Shown here: positions 1 through 8,776 of the stretch, piece by piece
Layout: each line of letters opens with the position of its first letter
Position numbering within the stretch: the first letter of the stretch is position 1
Assembly: GCF_020023995.1 (NCBI RefSeq)
Contig: NZ_NRRD01000023.1
Coordinates: forward strand, 1 to 52,041
Direction: 5' to 3'
From: Rhodobacter sp. TJ_12
GTDB taxonomy: Bacteria > Pseudomonadota > Alphaproteobacteria > Rhodobacterales > Rhodobacteraceae
DNA: 52,041 nucleotides
The notes under the pieces: model-generated
The model's input: only the letters and a program-made list of their open reading frames with translations
Told to the model about the DNA's origin: nothing
The model's database searches: none
Translations under genes and position numbers: made by a program

Positions 1-302
1 GGTTTGGGGGCGGGCGCCGGGCTGTCATGCATCGACGACAGCAACAGTTCGAGCCGCTGCGTCGCCTGTTCGGCCCGTTCGGTGACCACGCGCAATTGCT
101 CAGCCGAGCTGGCCGAGGTCGCCTGCGCCCGGTTCAGCGCCTTAGTCATGTCATCGACTTGCGCCGACAGCACGGCAATCGCGCCGCCCATCCCGTTTTC
201 CAGCTGGTTAAAGCGTTTCAGGCGGCGGGCCAGAACCATGCAGTAGACGGTTGCACCCAGCGCGCCCAGACCCATCAGAATATCGGCGGTATACTGCAGC
301 AT
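1..302 (-). CDS. flagellar-cluster membrane protein with coiled coil (partial, C-terminus off window)
   Basis: This gene reads leftwards from an ATG at 302 and is still open at base 1, so only about 100 N-terminal residues are visible. Residues 5-25 form one hydrophobic segment. It is followed by a long Ala/Gln/Glu-rich stretch with few prolines that looks like a coiled coil. A strong AGGAGA ribosome site precedes the start, and only 10 bp separate it from the fliL stop, so the two are co-transcribed. In alphaproteobacterial flagellar clusters a small protein of this shape (DUF6468-like, as I recall the family) follows fliL. The family assignment is an inference from position and shape. A membrane-anchored helper of the motor or export apparatus would fit. 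Confidence 0.55.
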   Translation of the reverse strand, partial: MLQYTADILMGLGALGATVYCMVLARRLKRFNQLENGMGGAIAVLSAQVDDMTKALNRAQATSASSAEQLRVVTERAEQATQRLELLLSSMHDSPAPAPK

Positions 303-312
303 CTGCCTTCTC

Positions 313-804
313 CTAGTTCATCACGAATTCGATCACGAGCAGGTCATTGACCTTGTTTTGCCCGACGACCACCTGCACGCGGCGCAGCATTTGCGCGCGT
401 AGCCGCATCATTGCAGCAGGGTTTTCCAGATCCTTGACCGAGACCGCGCGCAAAAAGCCGTTCAGCACATCAAGCACACGGGGTTTCACCAGCTCCACTT
501 CCTGTTGGTAGACCAGTGGCACCTCTAGTTGCGCGGTGAAACGCAGGTGCTTGGCTTGGCCCTCGGGGAGCGAGATCACCATCGGATCAAGGGGGATGAA
601 GGCAATCTCCGGCAGCGGGTCCGGTTCAAGCACTTCTTCATGGGCATCTGCCCCCTCGGCGGGGGGCGGTGCCAAGATCATGCCGGAATAAAGCGCGTAA
701 AAAGCGCCCCCACCAAGCAGGAGCATCAGCACCAGCCCGATGATCAACGGCAGTTTCGATTTCTTCTTTGGCGCTTCTTCGCCTTCAGCTTCTGGCTCGG
801 CCAT
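313..804 (-). CDS. fliL: flagellar basal body-associated protein FliL
   Basis: FliL is a single-pass inner-membrane protein that rings the stator and supports motor torque. The 163-residue product has an acidic/lysine-rich cytoplasmic N-terminus (residues 1-18), a transmembrane helix at about 19-41, an acidic proline-rich linker and a periplasmic FliL domain of about 100 residues ending in the typical VIEFVMN-like tail. Length fits the family. The open frame extends 83 codons upstream across the fliF start region, but the ATG at 804 is the only start that leaves a normal FliL N-terminus. No good ribosome site lies at ideal spacing (a GGAGGA is about 24 bp away). It is divergent from fliF and heads a leftward operon with the downstream coiled-coil protein. 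Confidence 0.9.
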   Translation of the reverse strand: MAEPEAEGEEAPKKKSKLPLIIGLVLMLLLGGGAFYALYSGMILAPPPAEGADAHEEVLEPDPLPEIAFIPLDPMVISLPEGQAKHLRFTAQLEVPLVYQQEVELVKPRVLDVLNGFLRAVSVKDLENPAAMMRLRAQMLRRVQVVVGQNKVNDLLVIEFVMN

Positions 805-928
805 GGCGGTTCCCGATTTCTTCGTTCTTCCTCCATATAGACCGGCACCCACTAACCGATTGTTAAGGGCGATCGGAGAAAGATGCTCTCGACGACGGGG
901 CAGAAAGCCCGCTCGATGGAGGTGCGTC
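805..928. promoter_or_regulatory. divergent promoter region between fliL and fliF
   Basis: This 124-bp space separates the two divergent flagellar operons and must hold both promoters. I looked for a sigma-54 element (GG-N10-GC) and a clean sigma-70 pair and saw neither. The right end carries the GGAGGT ribosome site at 919-924 that fixes the fliF start. Confidence 0.5.
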
Positions 929-2575
929 TTGCAACAGCTCTTGGCCCTTTGGCAGGGATTGGACACGCTCAAGCGTGCGGTCGTGATTGGTGCGACGGTT
1001 CTTATGTTTGCCGCCATCATGGCGCTTTCCAGTTTCGCGGCGAAGCCGGACATGGCTTTGCTTTATGCGGGGCTGGAAGGTCCGCGTGCGGGCGAAGTGG
1101 TAACAGCACTGGAGGCGCGCGGGGTTCATTACGAAGTGCGCGGCGATTCGATTTATGTTGAATCGACCCGACGCGATGAACTGCGCATGTCGCTCGCGGG
1201 CGAGGGGCTGCCCGCCACCGGGGGCGCAGGTTACGAATTGCTTGATTCGCTTTCGGGCTTCGGCACCACCTCGCAAATGTTCGACGCTGCCTATTGGCGC
1301 GCGAAAGAGGGCGAACTGGCCCGCACCATCGTTTCCAACCCGATGATCCGCCAAGCGCGGGTGCATATTGCCGCCCCCGCGCCACAATCTTTCCGCCGCG
1401 AAACCCGTGCCAGCGCCTCTGTCACTGTGGTAACCGCCTCGGGTGGGCTTTCGCCCACCCACGCCAAAGCTTTGAAGTTCCTTGTTTCTTCCGCAGTTCA
1501 AGGGATGTCGCCCGATGATGTGTCGATCATCGACAGCGTGTCGGGGCTGATTGCAACGGGTGATGAAATCACCGGGCAGGCAGCGGGCGACCGCGCCGAG
1601 GAATTGCGCAAAAATGTCGAGCGGCTGCTAGAGGCGCGCGTGGGCTATGGCAATGCCGTGGTCGAAGTGTCGGTCCAAACCGTGACCGAGCGCGAAGCGA
1701 TCACCGAACGGCTGATCGATCCGGGCAGCCGGGTGCCGATTTCCACCGATGTTGAGGCCCGTTCGGACAAATCGGACGATACCAAGCCGGGTGCGGTAAC
1801 TGTGGCCTCCAACTTGCCCGATGGCGATGCGGGCAATGGTGGCAAATCGCAAAGCCAGTCCACCGAATCGCGTGAGCGCACGAATTACGAAGTCTCTGAA
1901 ACCACGCGAGAAGTGCTGCGTACGCCGGGCGACATCAAGCGGCTGACCGTGGCCGTGCTGGTGGACGGGGTCGAGGGCACCGATGCCAATGGCGTGGCGA
2001 CCACCGTGCCGCGCAGCGACGAAGAGCTTGAGGCGCTTAAAGAACTGGTGTCCTCGGCCGTGGGCTTCGACGAATCGCGTGGCGATGTGATCACCATCCG
2101 CTCGATGGCCTTTGAGCCGCTGACCGATATGGGCACGACCGCGAATGCGAGCATGTTTGCTTCGTCCTCGCTGGATCTGATGCAACTGATCAAGATCGCC
2201 GTGGCCGCCATTGTGGCGCTGGTGCTTGGGCTCTTTGTGATGCGCCCGATCTTGGCGCAGCGCGCCGCAGCGGCTGCCGCCATGGAGCGCGAGGAAATGT
2301 CGGGTCTGATCGGGGCCGAAGGTGTGCCCAGCTCTGACGGGACGCCTGCGCTGACGGGGGAGATTACCGAGGATGACATGCCGATGGGCGATATGGCCGT
2401 GGTGTCCGACTTCGACCTGGGCGACATGCCGATGACGATGGGCATGGGCAGCTTTGGCGAAGATGACAGCAATACCGATCCGGTCGCACGTCTGAAGAAA
2501 CTGATCGAGGAACGTCAGGCCGAATCGGTTGAGATCCTGCGGGCCTGGATGAACGAGACGGAGGAACGCGCATGA
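929..2575 (+). CDS. fliF: flagellar MS-ring protein FliF
   Basis: FliF builds the MS ring of the basal body in the inner membrane, houses the export gate and binds FliG. The product is about 548 residues: a first transmembrane helix at about 17-36, the YscJ/FliF ring-building modules, a low-complexity Ser/Thr/Asp-rich periplasmic stretch around 270-330, a second transmembrane helix near 420-440, and a C-terminal FliG-binding helix. I chose the TTG at 929 because GGAGGT sits five bases upstream; the longer in-frame reading would absorb the fliL start region. The fliH start overlaps the stop as ATGA. Ordinary family length; the start is moderately certain, the identity is not in doubt. Confidence 0.9.
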   Translation: MQQLLALWQGLDTLKRAVVIGATVLMFAAIMALSSFAAKPDMALLYAGLEGPRAGEVVTALEARGVHYEVRGDSIYVESTRRDELRMSLAGEGLPATGGAGYELLDSLSGFGTTSQMFDAAYWRAKEGELARTIVSNPMIRQARVHIAAPAPQSFRRETRASASVTVVTASGGLSPTHAKALKFLVSSAVQGMSPDDVSIIDSVSGLIATGDEITGQAAGDRAEELRKNVERLLEARVGYGNAVVEVSVQTVTEREAITERLIDPGSRVPISTDVEARSDKSDDTKPGAVTVASNLPDGDAGNGGKSQSQSTESRERTNYEVSETTREVLRTPGDIKRLTVAVLVDGVEGTDANGVATTVPRSDEELEALKELVSSAVGFDESRGDVITIRSMAFEPLTDMGTTANASMFASSSLDLMQLIKIAVAAIVALVLGLFVMRPILAQRAAAAAAMEREEMSGLIGAEGVPSSDGTPALTGEITEDDMPMGDMAVVSDFDLGDMPMTMGMGSFGEDDSNTDPVARLKKLIEERQAESVEILRAWMNETEERA

Positions 2576-3180
2576 CGCGGCGCGGCATCCAGCTTGAATC
2601 CTTCGAGGTCGACCCGACCCCGCCGGAGCCGCAGATCGAAATTGATCCGCGCGCCTTCGAAGAGGAACGGCTCGCGGCCTTCGAAAAGGGCTATACCGCC
2701 GGTTGGGACGATGCGATTGCCGCGCAAGAGGCCGAGGGCGTGAAACTGCGCTCGGAGCTTGCACAGAACCTGCAGGAATTGTCCTTCACCTATCACGAGG
2801 CACGCCAGCAGGTTCTCGGCGCGCTGCGCCCTCTCTTGGTCGATATCGTCGCCAAGATGTTGCCCGCGATGGCGCGCCAGACGCTGGCGCAGATGGTGGT
2901 CGAACAACTCGACCCGCTGTCGGAGCAGGCCACCTCGGTGCCAATCGCGGTGGTGGCCCACCCGGCCAGCTTGCCGATGATCGAAGATGTGATGGCCAAC
3001 CGGTCCAGCCTGCCGCTGGTGTTCCAGCCCGAACCCTCGCTGGGCGAGGGGCAGGTGTACCTCAAATTCGCCGAAACCGAGACGCGGATCGACCTTGATG
3101 GGGTGATCGGCGCAATCGGTAAGGCGATCGATACCTATTTCAGCGCCAACCAAGACCAGGAGGAGGCAGCTCATGGATGA
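2572..3180 (+). CDS. fliH: FliH-like flagellar export ATPase regulator
   Basis: FliH is a cytoplasmic stator-like dimer that holds the FliI ATPase and, with FliN, docks it at the C ring. The 202-residue protein has a proline/acid-rich N-terminus, a heptad-like helical region at about 30-80, and a C-terminal FliH/V-type ATPase E-subunit-like fold containing the alternating hydrophobic segments typical of the family. Sequence is weakly conserved in this family, so position between fliF and fliN is part of the argument. The ATG overlaps the fliF stop by four bases and its own end overlaps fliN by eight, showing tight translational coupling. Confidence 0.75.
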   Translation: MTRRGIQLESFEVDPTPPEPQIEIDPRAFEEERLAAFEKGYTAGWDDAIAAQEAEGVKLRSELAQNLQELSFTYHEARQQVLGALRPLLVDIVAKMLPAMARQTLAQMVVEQLDPLSEQATSVPIAVVAHPASLPMIEDVMANRSSLPLVFQPEPSLGEGQVYLKFAETETRIDLDGVIGAIGKAIDTYFSANQDQEEAAHG

Positions 3181-3445
3181 CATGCCCCAAACCGCGAATC
3201 CGTTTTCGCAAGTGCCGATCGAGATCACCATTTCCGTTGGCAAGGCGCGGCCGCTGGTGCGCGATCTGCTGCGTATGAAGCGTGATTCGATCCTACCGCT
3301 GGATCGCCGGGTGGAAGACCCGGTGGAGCTTTACGTGGGCGACAAGTTGATCGCGCGCGGCGAGTTGACCGAGATGGAGGGCGATTCGAACGGCCAATTG
3401 GCTGTGCGGCTCACCGAAGTCGTCGATCTGCAAAACGGGCTGTAA
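3173..3445 (+). CDS. fliN: flagellar motor switch protein FliN
   Basis: FliN forms the lower part of the cytoplasmic C ring and receives the FliH-FliI export complex. The 90-residue product is almost entirely a SpoA/FliN domain: an IEITISVGKARPLVRDLL-like first strand-helix, the ILPLDR turn, then the VELYVGDKLIARGEL strand pair that is the hallmark of FliN. An alternative ATG three codons inside (MPQ) exists. It overlaps fliH by 8 bp and ends 2 bp before fliP. Confidence 0.92.
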   Translation: MDDMPQTANPFSQVPIEITISVGKARPLVRDLLRMKRDSILPLDRRVEDPVELYVGDKLIARGELTEMEGDSNGQLAVRLTEVVDLQNGL

Positions 3446-3447
3446 TC

Positions 3448-4185
3448 ATGGCCCGTCCCTACAGATTATTAAGGTTAATCATCGGTGTTTTCCTGCTCTC
3501 AACCGCGCCAGCGGCGGCGCAGGAAATCACGCTGGATCTGGGGGGCGACGGTTCGCTGACCAGTTCTTCGTTGCTGCTGATTGCCGGGATCACGCTGCTG
3601 AGCCTCGCGCCCGGCATCGCGATCATGGTCACTTGCTTTCCCTTTATCGTCACGGTTCTGTCGATCTTGCGCCAGGCGATGGGGTTGCAGCAATCGCCGC
3701 CCAACATGCTGATCGTCAGCCTTGCGCTGTTTCTGACCTGGTACATCATGGAGCCGACCTTCATGGCCAGCTACCAAGCCGGGATCGAGCCGTTGATCGC
3801 GGGCAGTATCGATATGCTGACCGCTTTCGAGCGGGGGGTAGAGCCGTTCCGAATCTTCATGGCTGGGCGGATTGACCCGGGCACCTTCGATCAGCTTTCC
3901 GCGCTACGCGATGGTGTCGCCTATGAAGGCGAGATTCGCTCTGCGCCGCTGTCGATGTTGGTGCCCTCTTTCATGCTGTCAGAGATCACCCGCGCCTTTG
4001 AGATCGGCTTTCTGGTCTTTTTGCCCTTCCTGATCATCGACCTTGTGGTTTCGGCGATCCTGATGTCGATGGGCATGATGATGGTGCCGCCCGCCGTTGT
4101 GGCGCTGCCTTTCAAGCTTGCCTTCTTCGTGGTGGCGAATGGCTGGGTGCTTTTGTCGGGCGCGCTGGTGCGGTCTTATTCCTGA
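3448..4185 (+). CDS. fliP: flagellar type III export gate protein FliP
   Basis: FliP is a core subunit of the export gate that sits inside the MS ring. The 245-residue protein has a cleavable signal peptide (residues 1-25 ending in an Ala-rich AAAQ site), as FliP proteins do. Several hydrophobic segments follow: about 44-76 with the [22 protein letters not shown] signature region, then about 90-105, 185-210 and 215-240. The conserved [20 protein letters not shown] stretch lies near the C-terminus. The usual partners fliQ and fliR do not follow; the next gene is convergent msrA, whose 3' end overlaps fliP by 10 bp. The missing gate genes must lie elsewhere. Confidence 0.95.
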   Translation: MARPYRLLRLIIGVFLLSTAPAAAQEITLDLGGDGSLTSSSLLLIAGITLLSLAPGIAIMVTCFPFIVTVLSILRQAMGLQQSPPNMLIVSLALFLTWYIMEPTFMASYQAGIEPLIAGSIDMLTAFERGVEPFRIFMAGRIDPGTFDQLSALRDGVAYEGEIRSAPLSMLVPSFMLSEITRAFEIGFLVFLPFLIIDLVVSAILMSMGMMMVPPAVVALPFKLAFFVVANGWVLLSGALVRSYS

Positions 4186-4673
4186 CGCTTTGGCAGAACC
4201 CATTCGGGGCGGATCCGGTGGCAGGTATAGCCATGCGGGATCCGCTCCAGATAATCCTGATGCTCTGGCTCGGCTTCCCAAAACGGGCCTGCTGGCGCCA
4301 CCTCGGTCACCACCTTGCCGGGCCACAGGCCCGAAGCATCGACATCGGCAATCGTATCGAGCGCGGTCTGGTGTTGGTCCGCGTTCAAATAATAGATCGC
4401 TGAACGGTAGGACGGGCCACGATCATTGCCTTGCCGGTTTGGCGTGCTCGGGTCGTGGATTTGGAAGAAAAATTCCAACAGCCGCCGATAGCTGATTACC
4501 TCAGGGTCAAAGACGATCTCGATCGCTTCGGCATGGGTGCCGTGATTGCGATAGGTGGCATTCGCCACATCGCCGCCCGAATAGCCCACGCGGGTCTTCG
4601 CAACGCCGGGCAGTTTGCGGATCAAATCCTGCATACCCCAAAAGCAGCCACCCGCCAGAATCGCCGTTTCCAT
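4176..4673 (-). CDS. msrA: peptide-methionine (S)-S-oxide reductase MsrA
   Basis: MsrA repairs methionine-S-sulfoxide in oxidised proteins using thioredoxin. The 165-residue product carries the GCFWG active site with catalytic Cys10 and the conserved [16 protein letters not shown] and [11 protein letters not shown] segments. The length is the minimal cytosolic form. The ATG follows the msrB stop directly (TAAATG), so translation is coupled and the two stereospecific reductases are made together. The 3' end overlaps fliP on the other strand by 10 bp. Confidence 0.96.
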   Translation of the reverse strand: METAILAGGCFWGMQDLIRKLPGVAKTRVGYSGGDVANATYRNHGTHAEAIEIVFDPEVISYRRLLEFFFQIHDPSTPNRQGNDRGPSYRSAIYYLNADQHQTALDTIADVDASGLWPGKVVTEVAPAGPFWEAEPEHQDYLERIPHGYTCHRIRPEWVLPKRQE

Positions 4674-5120
4674 TTAGTCCTCCAGCAATTTCAGATAGTC
4701 TCCATAGCCTTCGGCTTCCATCTGGTCTTTCGGGATGAAGCGCAGGCTGGCAGAATTGATGCAATAGCGCAGGCCGCCTCGGTCACGCGGGCCATCGGGG
4801 AACACATGGCCAAGGTGGCTGTCGCCATGGGCAGAACGGACCTCGACCCGGTTCATGCCATGGCTGAAATCGCGATGCTCGGTCACATGCGCCGCCGCGA
4901 CGGGCTGTGTGAACGACGGCCAGCCGCAGCCGCTTTCGAATTTATCGCGCGACGAAAAGAGCGGCTCGCCCGAAACGATATCGACATAAAGCCCCGGCGC
5001 GGTCGCGTCCCAATATTCCCCGGTAAAGGGGCGTTCGGTCCCGCTTTCTTGCGTGACATGAAACTGTTCGGGGGTCAGGCGCGCCAGCGCCTCTTCGGTC
5101 TTGCGATAGCGGGTCGACAT
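4674..5120 (-). CDS. msrB: peptide-methionine (R)-S-oxide reductase MsrB, zinc-less type
   Basis: MsrB reduces methionine-R-sulfoxide, complementing MsrA. The 148-residue protein has catalytic Cys120 in [11 protein letters not shown] and a second cysteine, Cys65, in the SGCGWPSF motif that can act as resolving cysteine. The two CxxC zinc pairs of many MsrB proteins are absent: the first site reads VDIVSG and the second RSAHGD. A GGAGG site stands seven bases before the ATG. It is the first gene of the leftward msrB-msrA pair. Confidence 0.96.
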   Translation of the reverse strand: MSTRYRKTEEALARLTPEQFHVTQESGTERPFTGEYWDATAPGLYVDIVSGEPLFSSRDKFESGCGWPSFTQPVAAAHVTEHRDFSHGMNRVEVRSAHGDSHLGHVFPDGPRDRGGLRYCINSASLRFIPKDQMEAEGYGDYLKLLED

Positions 5121-5163
5121 AGGGCCTCCATCCTCGGGAACCGTTCAGATGGGGTGGCGCATG

Positions 5164-5198
5164 AAAAAGTCCAGCCCCCGCAGGGGATGTGCTTTTTT
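5164..5198 (-). terminator. stem-loop between tRNA-Lys and msrB
   Basis: An A-tract and G at 5164-5169 can pair with CTTTTT at 5192-5197, enclosing a CCCC/GGGG helix. Read on the minus strand it ends in a T-run, so it probably terminates the tRNA-Lys transcript. The middle of the stem is interrupted. Confidence 0.45.
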
Positions 5199-5215
5199 CG
5201 ATGTTGGGAAAGTGA

Positions 5216-5291
5216 TGGTGAGCCGTACAGGATTCGAACCTGTGACCCGCTGATTAAAAGTCAGCTGCTCTACCAACTGAGCTAACGGCCC
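5216..5291 (-). tRNA. tRNA-Lys (anticodon UUU)
   Basis: On the minus strand the 76 nt fold into a full cloverleaf: acceptor GGGCCGT/ACGGCTC with one G-U pair, D-arm with GCTC/GAGC, and an anticodon stem CTGAC/ATCAG region closing a loop CTTTTAA with anticodon TTT. The T-arm reads CACAGGTTCGAATCCTGT with the standard TTCGA loop, and the gene encodes its own 3' CCA. It reads AAA and AAG lysine codons. Confidence 0.97.
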
Positions 5292-5305
5292 ATCACTGGA
5301 GCGGG

Positions 5306-5334
5306 TCTCTAAAGGGGTGTGCCGGGGGGGTCAA
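5306..5334 (-). promoter_or_regulatory. probable promoter of tRNA-Lys
   Basis: On the minus strand TTGACC at 5329-5334 is a good -35 hexamer. TAGAGA at 5306-5311 lies 17 bp downstream as a weaker -10. Transcription would begin about eight bases before the mature tRNA 5' end. Confidence 0.45.
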
Positions 5335-5397
5335 GGGTCAAAGCGCGAAAAAATTGCGACACTGGAAAAAAGCCGGGCGCGGGTGTATGGCGCGCGG

Positions 5398-6231
5398 ATG
5401 GAACATGCGCCCCTCTCCCCCGCCGGTCTACGCTTTCTCAAGATGCACGGTCTTGGCAACGATTTCGTGATTATTGACGCCCGAAGCGGCGAAAACCCTG
5501 TCACGCCTGCGCTGGCACGGGCGCTTGGGGATCGGCACCGGGGGGTTGGCTTTGACCAGCTTGCGGTGATCTTGGCTGCCGAAGGGGCCGATTTCACGCT
5601 GGAATTTTGGAATTCCGACGGTTCGAAGGCCGGGGCCTGCGGCAATGCTACGCGCTGTGTGTCGGACCTTGTGATGCACGATCTGGGCAAAGAGTCGGTC
5701 ACGCTTTTCACTGAGCGCGGCCAGCTTGCCGCCTGTCGCCGGGCCGATGGGCTGGTTTCGGTGAATATGGGCGATCCGATTCTTGATGCGGCAGCGATTC
5801 CCGTTACTGCCGATCCGATGGCGCTGCCCTTGCCCGGTGACCCTGTCGCCGTGGGCATGGGCAATCCGCATTGCATTTTCTTCGTGCCCGACGCCGAGGC
5901 GGTGGATGTGGTCGCGCTGGGCCAGAAGGTCGAGCACCATCCCCTGTTCCCGGAACGCACCAATGTCGAATTTGCCGCGCTTGTGGCGCCGGATCATCTG
6001 CGCATGCGGGTGTGGGAACGCGGCGCGGGGGTCACGTTGGCTTGCGGCTCGGGCACCTGTGCCACCGCCGTGGCCGCGCATCTTAGGGGGCTTACTGGGC
6101 GGCATGTCATCGTGGATGTCGATGGTGGTCGGCTCGAAATCGATTGGCGTGACGATGGCGTCTGGATGACCGGCCCCACCGCAACGGTGTTCGAGGGGCT
6201 TTTGTCCCCCGCATTTCTGGCGGCCCTATGA
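5398..6231 (+). CDS. dapF: diaminopimelate epimerase DapF
   Basis: DapF converts LL- to meso-diaminopimelate for lysine and peptidoglycan synthesis. The 277-residue product shows both catalytic cysteines, Cys81 in GACGNATRC and Cys216 in ACGSGTCA, plus the N-terminal KMHGLGNDF and the MGNPHCIFF motifs of the pseudo-symmetric two-domain fold. The open frame runs 27 codons further upstream; I chose the ATG at 5398. The KMHGLGNDF core starts 15 residues later, so the exact start is uncertain. The stop overlaps mtaB as ATGA. Confidence 0.95.
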   Translation: MEHAPLSPAGLRFLKMHGLGNDFVIIDARSGENPVTPALARALGDRHRGVGFDQLAVILAAEGADFTLEFWNSDGSKAGACGNATRCVSDLVMHDLGKESVTLFTERGQLAACRRADGLVSVNMGDPILDAAAIPVTADPMALPLPGDPVAVGMGNPHCIFFVPDAEAVDVVALGQKVEHHPLFPERTNVEFAALVAPDHLRMRVWERGAGVTLACGSGTCATAVAAHLRGLTGRHVIVDVDGGRLEIDWRDDGVWMTGPTATVFEGLLSPAFLAAL

Positions 6232-7487
6232 AACCGCCGGTCTTTGCCACGCTGGGCTGCCGTCTCAATGCCTATGAGACGGAGGCAATGAAAGAACTTG
6301 CCGCTGGCGCAGGGCTCGAAGGGGCCGTGGTGGTCAATACCTGCGCCGTCACGGCCGAAGCGGTGCGCAAGGCCAAGCAAGAGATTCGTAAGCTTGCGCG
6401 CGAAAATCCGCAAGCGCCGATCATCGTGACGGGTTGTGCCGCACAGACCGAGCCCGAAACCTTTGCAGCCATGGCAGAGGTCACGCGGGTCATCGGCAAC
6501 CATGAAAAGATGCAGGCCGAGACTTGGGCCGCCCTTGCCCCTAAAGGCGCGGAGTTCATTGGCGAAACCGAGCGGGTGATGGTCGATGACATTCTGTCGG
6601 TCAAGGAAACAGCGGGTCATTTGATCGACGGTTTTGGCCGTCACCGCGCCTATGTGCAGGTGCAAAACGGCTGCGACCACCGCTGCACCTTCTGTATCAT
6701 CCCCTATGGCCGGGGCAATTCGCGCTCGGTCCCGGCGGGCGTGGTGGTGGAACAGATCAAACGTCTGGTTGGCAAAGGCTTTCACGAGGTGGTGCTGACC
6801 GGCGTGGACCTGACCTCATGGGGGGCGGACCTACCCGGCGCGCCGCGCCTGGGCGATCTGGTGATGCGTATCCTCAAGCTGGTGCCCGACCTGGCGCGGC
6901 TGCGGATCTCTTCGATCGACAGTATCGAGGCGGATGAAAACCTGATGCTCGCCATCGCGACCGAGCCGCGCCTGATGCCGCATCTGCACCTTAGCTTGCA
7001 ACATGGCGATGATCTGATTCTTAAGCGGATGAAGCGCCGCCATCTGCGCGACGATGCGATTGCCTTTTGCGAAGAGGCGCGCAAGCTGCGCCCGGGCATC
7101 GTTTTCGGGGCGGATATCATCGCAGGCTTTCCGACCGAAACCGAAGAGATGTTCGAAAACTCGCTACGTCTGGTCGATGATTGCGGGCTGACCTTCCTGC
7201 ATGTCTTTCCCTATTCCACGCGCAAGGGCACGCCTGCGGCACGCATGCCTAAGGTCGCCGGCCCCACCGTCAAGGCCCGCGCGGCGCGGCTGCGGGAAAA
7301 AGGGCAGGCGGCGCTGTTGCGCCACCTTGAGGCGGAGCGGGGCGCCGAACGTCAGGTGCTGACCGAAGGACCGCGGCTGGGGCGCACCGAATATTTCACC
7401 GAGGTGCGCTTTGATCGCGATATGCCCGAAGGCACGCTGATGCGGCTGCGCATCACCGGCCATGATGGCGAAGGTCTAACCGCTTAA
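6228..7487 (+). CDS. mtaB: tRNA t6A37 methylthiotransferase MtaB
   Basis: MtaB is a radical-SAM enzyme that adds a methylthio group to N6-threonylcarbamoyladenosine 37 of tRNAs reading ANN codons. The 419-residue protein has the UPF0004 domain with three cluster cysteines (Cys11, Cys39, Cys70). The radical-SAM motif CxxxCxxC follows at 149-156, and the C-terminal TRAM-like segment ends the protein. Its N-terminal TLGCRLN is typical of MtaB rather than MiaB or RimO. It is translationally coupled to dapF (4-bp overlap). Its 3' end overlaps the convergent hypothetical by 4 bp. Confidence 0.93.
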   Translation: MKPPVFATLGCRLNAYETEAMKELAAGAGLEGAVVVNTCAVTAEAVRKAKQEIRKLARENPQAPIIVTGCAAQTEPETFAAMAEVTRVIGNHEKMQAETWAALAPKGAEFIGETERVMVDDILSVKETAGHLIDGFGRHRAYVQVQNGCDHRCTFCIIPYGRGNSRSVPAGVVVEQIKRLVGKGFHEVVLTGVDLTSWGADLPGAPRLGDLVMRILKLVPDLARLRISSIDSIEADENLMLAIATEPRLMPHLHLSLQHGDDLILKRMKRRHLRDDAIAFCEEARKLRPGIVFGADIIAGFPTETEEMFENSLRLVDDCGLTFLHVFPYSTRKGTPAARMPKVAGPTVKARAARLREKGQAALLRHLEAERGAERQVLTEGPRLGRTEYFTEVRFDRDMPEGTLMRLRITGHDGEGLTA

Positions 7488-7831
7488 GCCCCGGTCTCGA
7501 CGCAATGGCGCCGAAACGCGCGTTTCAGCATGTCCAGTTCGGCGCGCAAAAGGTCGATTTCGGCGCGCAGGTCTTCTTCCAGTGGCTCGCCCGTAACGAG
7601 GGTGAAATGCGTCAGCGTTTCACCGTCTTTGCGGATCAAAAAGGTCTGCACCCCGTCAGACAAAAGCTCTGCCGGGATCGGCAGGCGCAGCGCCCATTTG
7701 CCCGGTTCGGTCTGCGCGACGCTCAGATCGGGGAGGTCTTTTTCCAGATGCACCACTTGCAGATCGGGGGCCTCGGCCCCGGCCCAGATCCCTTCCCAAT
7801 GCCCCGCGCGCACCCGCGATAGTTCGAGCAT
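7484..7831 (-). CDS. conserved small hypothetical protein
   Basis: I do not recognise a function for this 115-residue cytosolic protein. It has no signal peptide or membrane segment. Residues 1-80 look like an all-beta domain with alternating hydrophobics (LQVVHLEKDLPDLSV, KWALRLPIPAELL). Residues 85-110 form an amphipathic helix or short coiled coil (EEDLRAEIDLLRAELDMLKRAF). It starts nine bases after the DUF6478-like gene and is probably co-expressed with it. Confidence 0.7.
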   Translation of the reverse strand: MLELSRVRAGHWEGIWAGAEAPDLQVVHLEKDLPDLSVAQTEPGKWALRLPIPAELLSDGVQTFLIRKDGETLTHFTLVTGEPLEEDLRAEIDLLRAELDMLKRAFRRHCVETGA

Positions 7832-7840
7832 ATCGCCCCC

Positions 7841-8623
7841 TCAAATCTCGGCGCGCGGATGGCGCGCGAATGTTAGATCGCGCAGCACGATCTGGTTCAT
7901 CTGTGGCCCTTCAAAGATGATATCGACCCAAGCCTTTTCGACCCGTTTTTCGTTCATCTTCGTATAGGCCAAGTCGAATTCTACAAAGTCCGTGCCCATG
8001 CTCAGCGGTAGTTCGCGCACCAATTGGTCGGTGTTCGGGCCGTGTTTGATATTGAGCCTGCAAAAGATCTCCAGCGGTTTTTCCAGCTCTACCCCCAGCG
8101 ACAGCCGGATCAGGTGATTGCGCCGCAACCCGCTCACCCCCGCCTCGGGCAGATCCAGCACCAGCGACAGGAACGAGCCGTCAAAGCGGAACACATCCAT
8201 GCGCAGCCCGAAAGGCGCCAGATCCAGCGCGCCGGTATTGCGCAGTTGGCGCAGGGTCAATTCGCTTACTTTGCAATCGTGAAACAGGGTGACCTCGCGC
8301 CCCATCATGGTGCGCGATTGCGCCCCCGCCACACCTTGCGGAAACACAGGCCCGCGCCACAGATCGGGGCGCCAGGCCCAGTCACATCCCAATGGCCGCT
8401 CAATCCCGTCGCCGCTTCCCAGCGGCATCGAAAGCCGCCCCTCGGCGGTAAAAAGCACCCGGTCGATTTCGCGGCGCAGCGCGCGTGCATCAGAACGCAA
8501 CTGCCGCAGGGCGCCCGGTTCCAGTGCGGGCGCCAGCCGCGCGGCACGCGCCCAGCGCGACAGCATTCGGCCCTGCACCAGACGATCAAAGAAGGAATTG
8601 GATTTGCCGCTCATTTTCACCAT
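7841..8623 (-). CDS. DUF6478-like family protein of unknown function
   Basis: This 260-residue protein resembles a Rhodobacteraceae-restricted family that I recall as DUF6478; the name is from memory. There is no signal peptide. The N-terminal 60 residues are basic and helical; the rest looks like a beta-rich lectin- or jelly-roll-like domain (residues 75-255) with repeated short hydrophobic strands. A second in-frame ATG at 8614 (MSGKSN) is an equally plausible start. It is upstream of and probably in one transcript with the 115-residue hypothetical. No function can be assigned. Confidence 0.7.
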   Translation of the reverse strand: MVKMSGKSNSFFDRLVQGRMLSRWARAARLAPALEPGALRQLRSDARALRREIDRVLFTAEGRLSMPLGSGDGIERPLGCDWAWRPDLWRGPVFPQGVAGAQSRTMMGREVTLFHDCKVSELTLRQLRNTGALDLAPFGLRMDVFRFDGSFLSLVLDLPEAGVSGLRRNHLIRLSLGVELEKPLEIFCRLNIKHGPNTDQLVRELPLSMGTDFVEFDLAYTKMNEKRVEKAWVDIIFEGPQMNQIVLRDLTFARHPRAEI

Positions 8624-8776
8624 GGTTCCCCAACGGCGTCAGGTTGCGCCAACCGCGTTACCATTTCAAAAACAATCGCGCCTGCGGGATTTTCTGGCAC
8701 GACAGGGGGCGAAAATGAAGTCTCAAATCCCCTTTTCGTGCTTTTAACGGCAATCGCCTTTGGGGAAATGGTGTGG

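Noticed and set aside
805-928. Sigma-54 promoter between fliL and fliF
   Set aside because: No GG-N10-GC element is present on either strand in the spacer.
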